Source of the DNA: Arsenophonus fragariae
Lineage (GTDB): Bacteria > Pseudomonadota > Gammaproteobacteria > Enterobacterales > Enterobacteriaceae
DNA: 64,000 nt
NCBI GenBank assembly: GCA_047291315.1
Contig: JBDPYZ010000001.1
Span: 124,001 to 188,000 of the forward strand
Direction: 5' to 3'
Numbering within the stretch: the stretch's first letter is position 1; every line of letters begins with the position of its first letter. A model generated the notes under the pieces. That model saw only the letters and a program-made list of their open reading frames with translations. It was not told the DNA's origin and made no database searches. Below, one piece after another: positions 62,993 to 64,000 of this stretch. The translations under genes and the position numbers were made by a program.

Positions 62993-63502
62993 ATGCGTTG
63001 GTTTCCATTCATACTTTTATGCCTGTTAATTTATATAGAAGTGGTTATTTTTGTTAGGGTTGCTGACAGCATAGGTATATTAACCACCTTAACATTGGTA
63101 GTTTTAACTTCATGTCTTGGAATTTCTTTAGTAAAAAGTCAGGGGATTAAAAACTTATTGTTAATACGGCAAAAATTAGCTGACGGTGAAAATCCGGCCG
63201 AGGAAATGATTAAGAATGTGGCTTTAGTGATTGCAGGTATTCTGTTAATTTTACCTGGTTTTTTTACTGATTTTTTAGGTTTGTTACTACTATTTTCTCC
63301 GATCCAAAAACTGATAGTCATGAAGCTTATGCCGCATATTCATTTTTATTTTGCCGAAGCAGCTAACGATAATTTCAACCGTTCTTCAAAAGGGAATACC
63401 TATGAAGGCGAATTTGATAGAAAATCTGATGCTCCATCAAACAGTATTAAACATGAAGACAAATTTTCTAAAAAAGAAGATCATGATGATAAAAAATACT
63501 AA
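62993..63502 (+). CDS. fxsA: Membrane protein FxsA
   Basis: Cytoplasmic-membrane protein; overexpression suppresses F exclusion of phage T7 in E. coli. Four hydrophobic segments lie in the first 115 residues (WFPFILLCLLIYIEVVIFV; GILTTLTLVVLTSCLGISLV; VALVIAGILLILPGFFTDFLGLLLLF). A charged tail of 50 residues follows. 169 aa against 158 in E. coli. AGGAG lies before the ATG. Confidence 0.93.
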   Translation: MRWFPFILLCLLIYIEVVIFVRVADSIGILTTLTLVVLTSCLGISLVKSQGIKNLLLIRQKLADGENPAEEMIKNVALVIAGILLILPGFFTDFLGLLLLFSPIQKLIVMKLMPHIHFYFAEAANDNFNRSSKGNTYEGEFDRKSDAPSNSIKHEDKFSKKEDHDDKKY

Positions 63503-63557
63503 CGATTTGGTTTTTTTGAAGTAGAAAGAAAAAATGAAAAATTTTTTTGTACGCCCC

Positions 63558-63585
63558 CTTGAACTGATTTTAATTGACCCCATAT
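63558..63585 (+). promoter_or_regulatory. Sigma-32 heat-shock promoter of groESL
   Basis: -35 CTTGAAC and -10 CCCCATAT with a 13-bp spacer, matching the sigma-32 consensus. It lies 83 bases before the groES ATG. Confidence 0.85.
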
Positions 63586-63667
63586 CTTCAAACAGGGTAC
63601 TGGTTTAATAAGACATACTAGTATCATCCTTTTACTTATATGGATTTTATTTATAGGAGATCTATTA

Positions 63668-63961
63668 ATGAAGATTCGTCCATTGCATGATCGGGTTATC
63701 ATCAAGCGCGAAGAAGTTGAAGCTAAATCTACTGGAGGCATTGTTCTGACGGGCTCTGCTGCAGGTAAATCAACTCGAGGCAAAGTGCTAGCTGTTGGTA
63801 ACGGTAGCATCTTAAAAAACGGTGAAAATAAACCATTAGATGTTAAAGTTGGCGATACTGTTATTTTTAACGATGGTTATGGCGTGAAGACAGAAAAGAT
63901 TGATAACGACGAAGTATTGATTATGTCAGAAAGCGATATTCTGGCAATTGTTGAAAAATAA
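63668..63961 (+). CDS. groES: Co-chaperonin GroES
   Basis: Lid of the GroEL chaperonin. 97 aa with the start MKIRPLHDRVIIKREEVEAKS, the mobile loop GGIVLTGSAAGKSTRG (IVL anchor present) and the roof. SD GGAG ahead of the ATG. groEL should follow beyond the window. Confidence 0.98.
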   Translation: MKIRPLHDRVIIKREEVEAKSTGGIVLTGSAAGKSTRGKVLAVGNGSILKNGENKPLDVKVGDTVIFNDGYGVKTEKIDNDEVLIMSESDILAIVEK

Positions 63962-64000
63962 TTTCTCATTTAGATCATTCTGAATGAAATGAATTTAAAG

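Overview
The window is a 64-kb piece of an AT-rich gammaproteobacterial chromosome whose conserved backbone has enterobacterial gene order: rplM-rpsI-sspA-sspB-arcB, dolP-diaA-yraN-lpoA/rsmI-rnpB, the yqj cluster with alx and fadH, and tRNA-Phe-dsbD-dcuA-aspA-fxsA-groES. About half of the recognisable genes are broken by frameshifts, stops or deletions and intergenic DNA is long. This is the state of a recently host-restricted insect symbiont. Arsenophonus or a close Morganellaceae relative is the best guess, but that is inference from base composition, synteny and decay style, not a database match.

Layout. 0-5 kb: intact ribosomal, stringent-starvation and ArcB genes. 5-8.3 kb: wrecked elbB and mtgA, a small intact secreted cysteine peptide gene and debris. 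8.3-13.1 kb: intact dolP, diaA, rsmI and the RNase P RNA, with yraN and lpoA dead. 13.1-20.6 kb: a complete but ruined carbohydrate operon (SFCGS/DUF4312/DUF4311/DUF4310, amidohydrolase, DgaE ammonia-lyase, KDGP aldolase) with its dead PTS-type activator. Only a 112-aa PRD-like protein is intact, and repeated palindromic operator-like sites lie between the two. 20.8-28.5 kb: yhaK, yhaJ, yqjF, yqjK and fadH remnants, yqjD broken by a tetranucleotide repeat, and intact yqjE, yqjA and alx (alx behind a manganese-type riboswitch). 29-34.4 kb: decayed LysR, a two-domain barrel protein, and a dead operon of two glycosyltransferases plus a HemN-like radical-SAM protein. 35-40 kb: an intact trehalose PTS gene followed by dead trehalose-6-phosphate phosphorylase and beta-phosphoglucomutase.

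40-54.7 kb is the striking part: an almost fully intact, co-directional hydroxamate-siderophore locus. It starts at a Fur-box-like promoter and runs: stand-alone NIS synthetase, FhuE-like TonB receptor, binding lipoprotein, two FecCD permeases, ATPase, a frameshifted FhuF-type reductase, then DfoJ-like decarboxylase, DfoA-like N-hydroxylase and a DfoC-like acyltransferase-NIS synthetase fusion. Synthesis and uptake sit together, the last three genes match the desferrioxamine logic of Erwinia and Pantoea, and the extra synthetase is not explained by that pathway. Its preservation in a decaying genome argues that iron capture is under selection.

54.8-64 kb: a dead GH3 glycosidase, tRNA-Phe with an IS91-like transposase remnant beside it, dead dsbD and dcuA, then intact aspA, fxsA and groES (the last with a heat-shock promoter).
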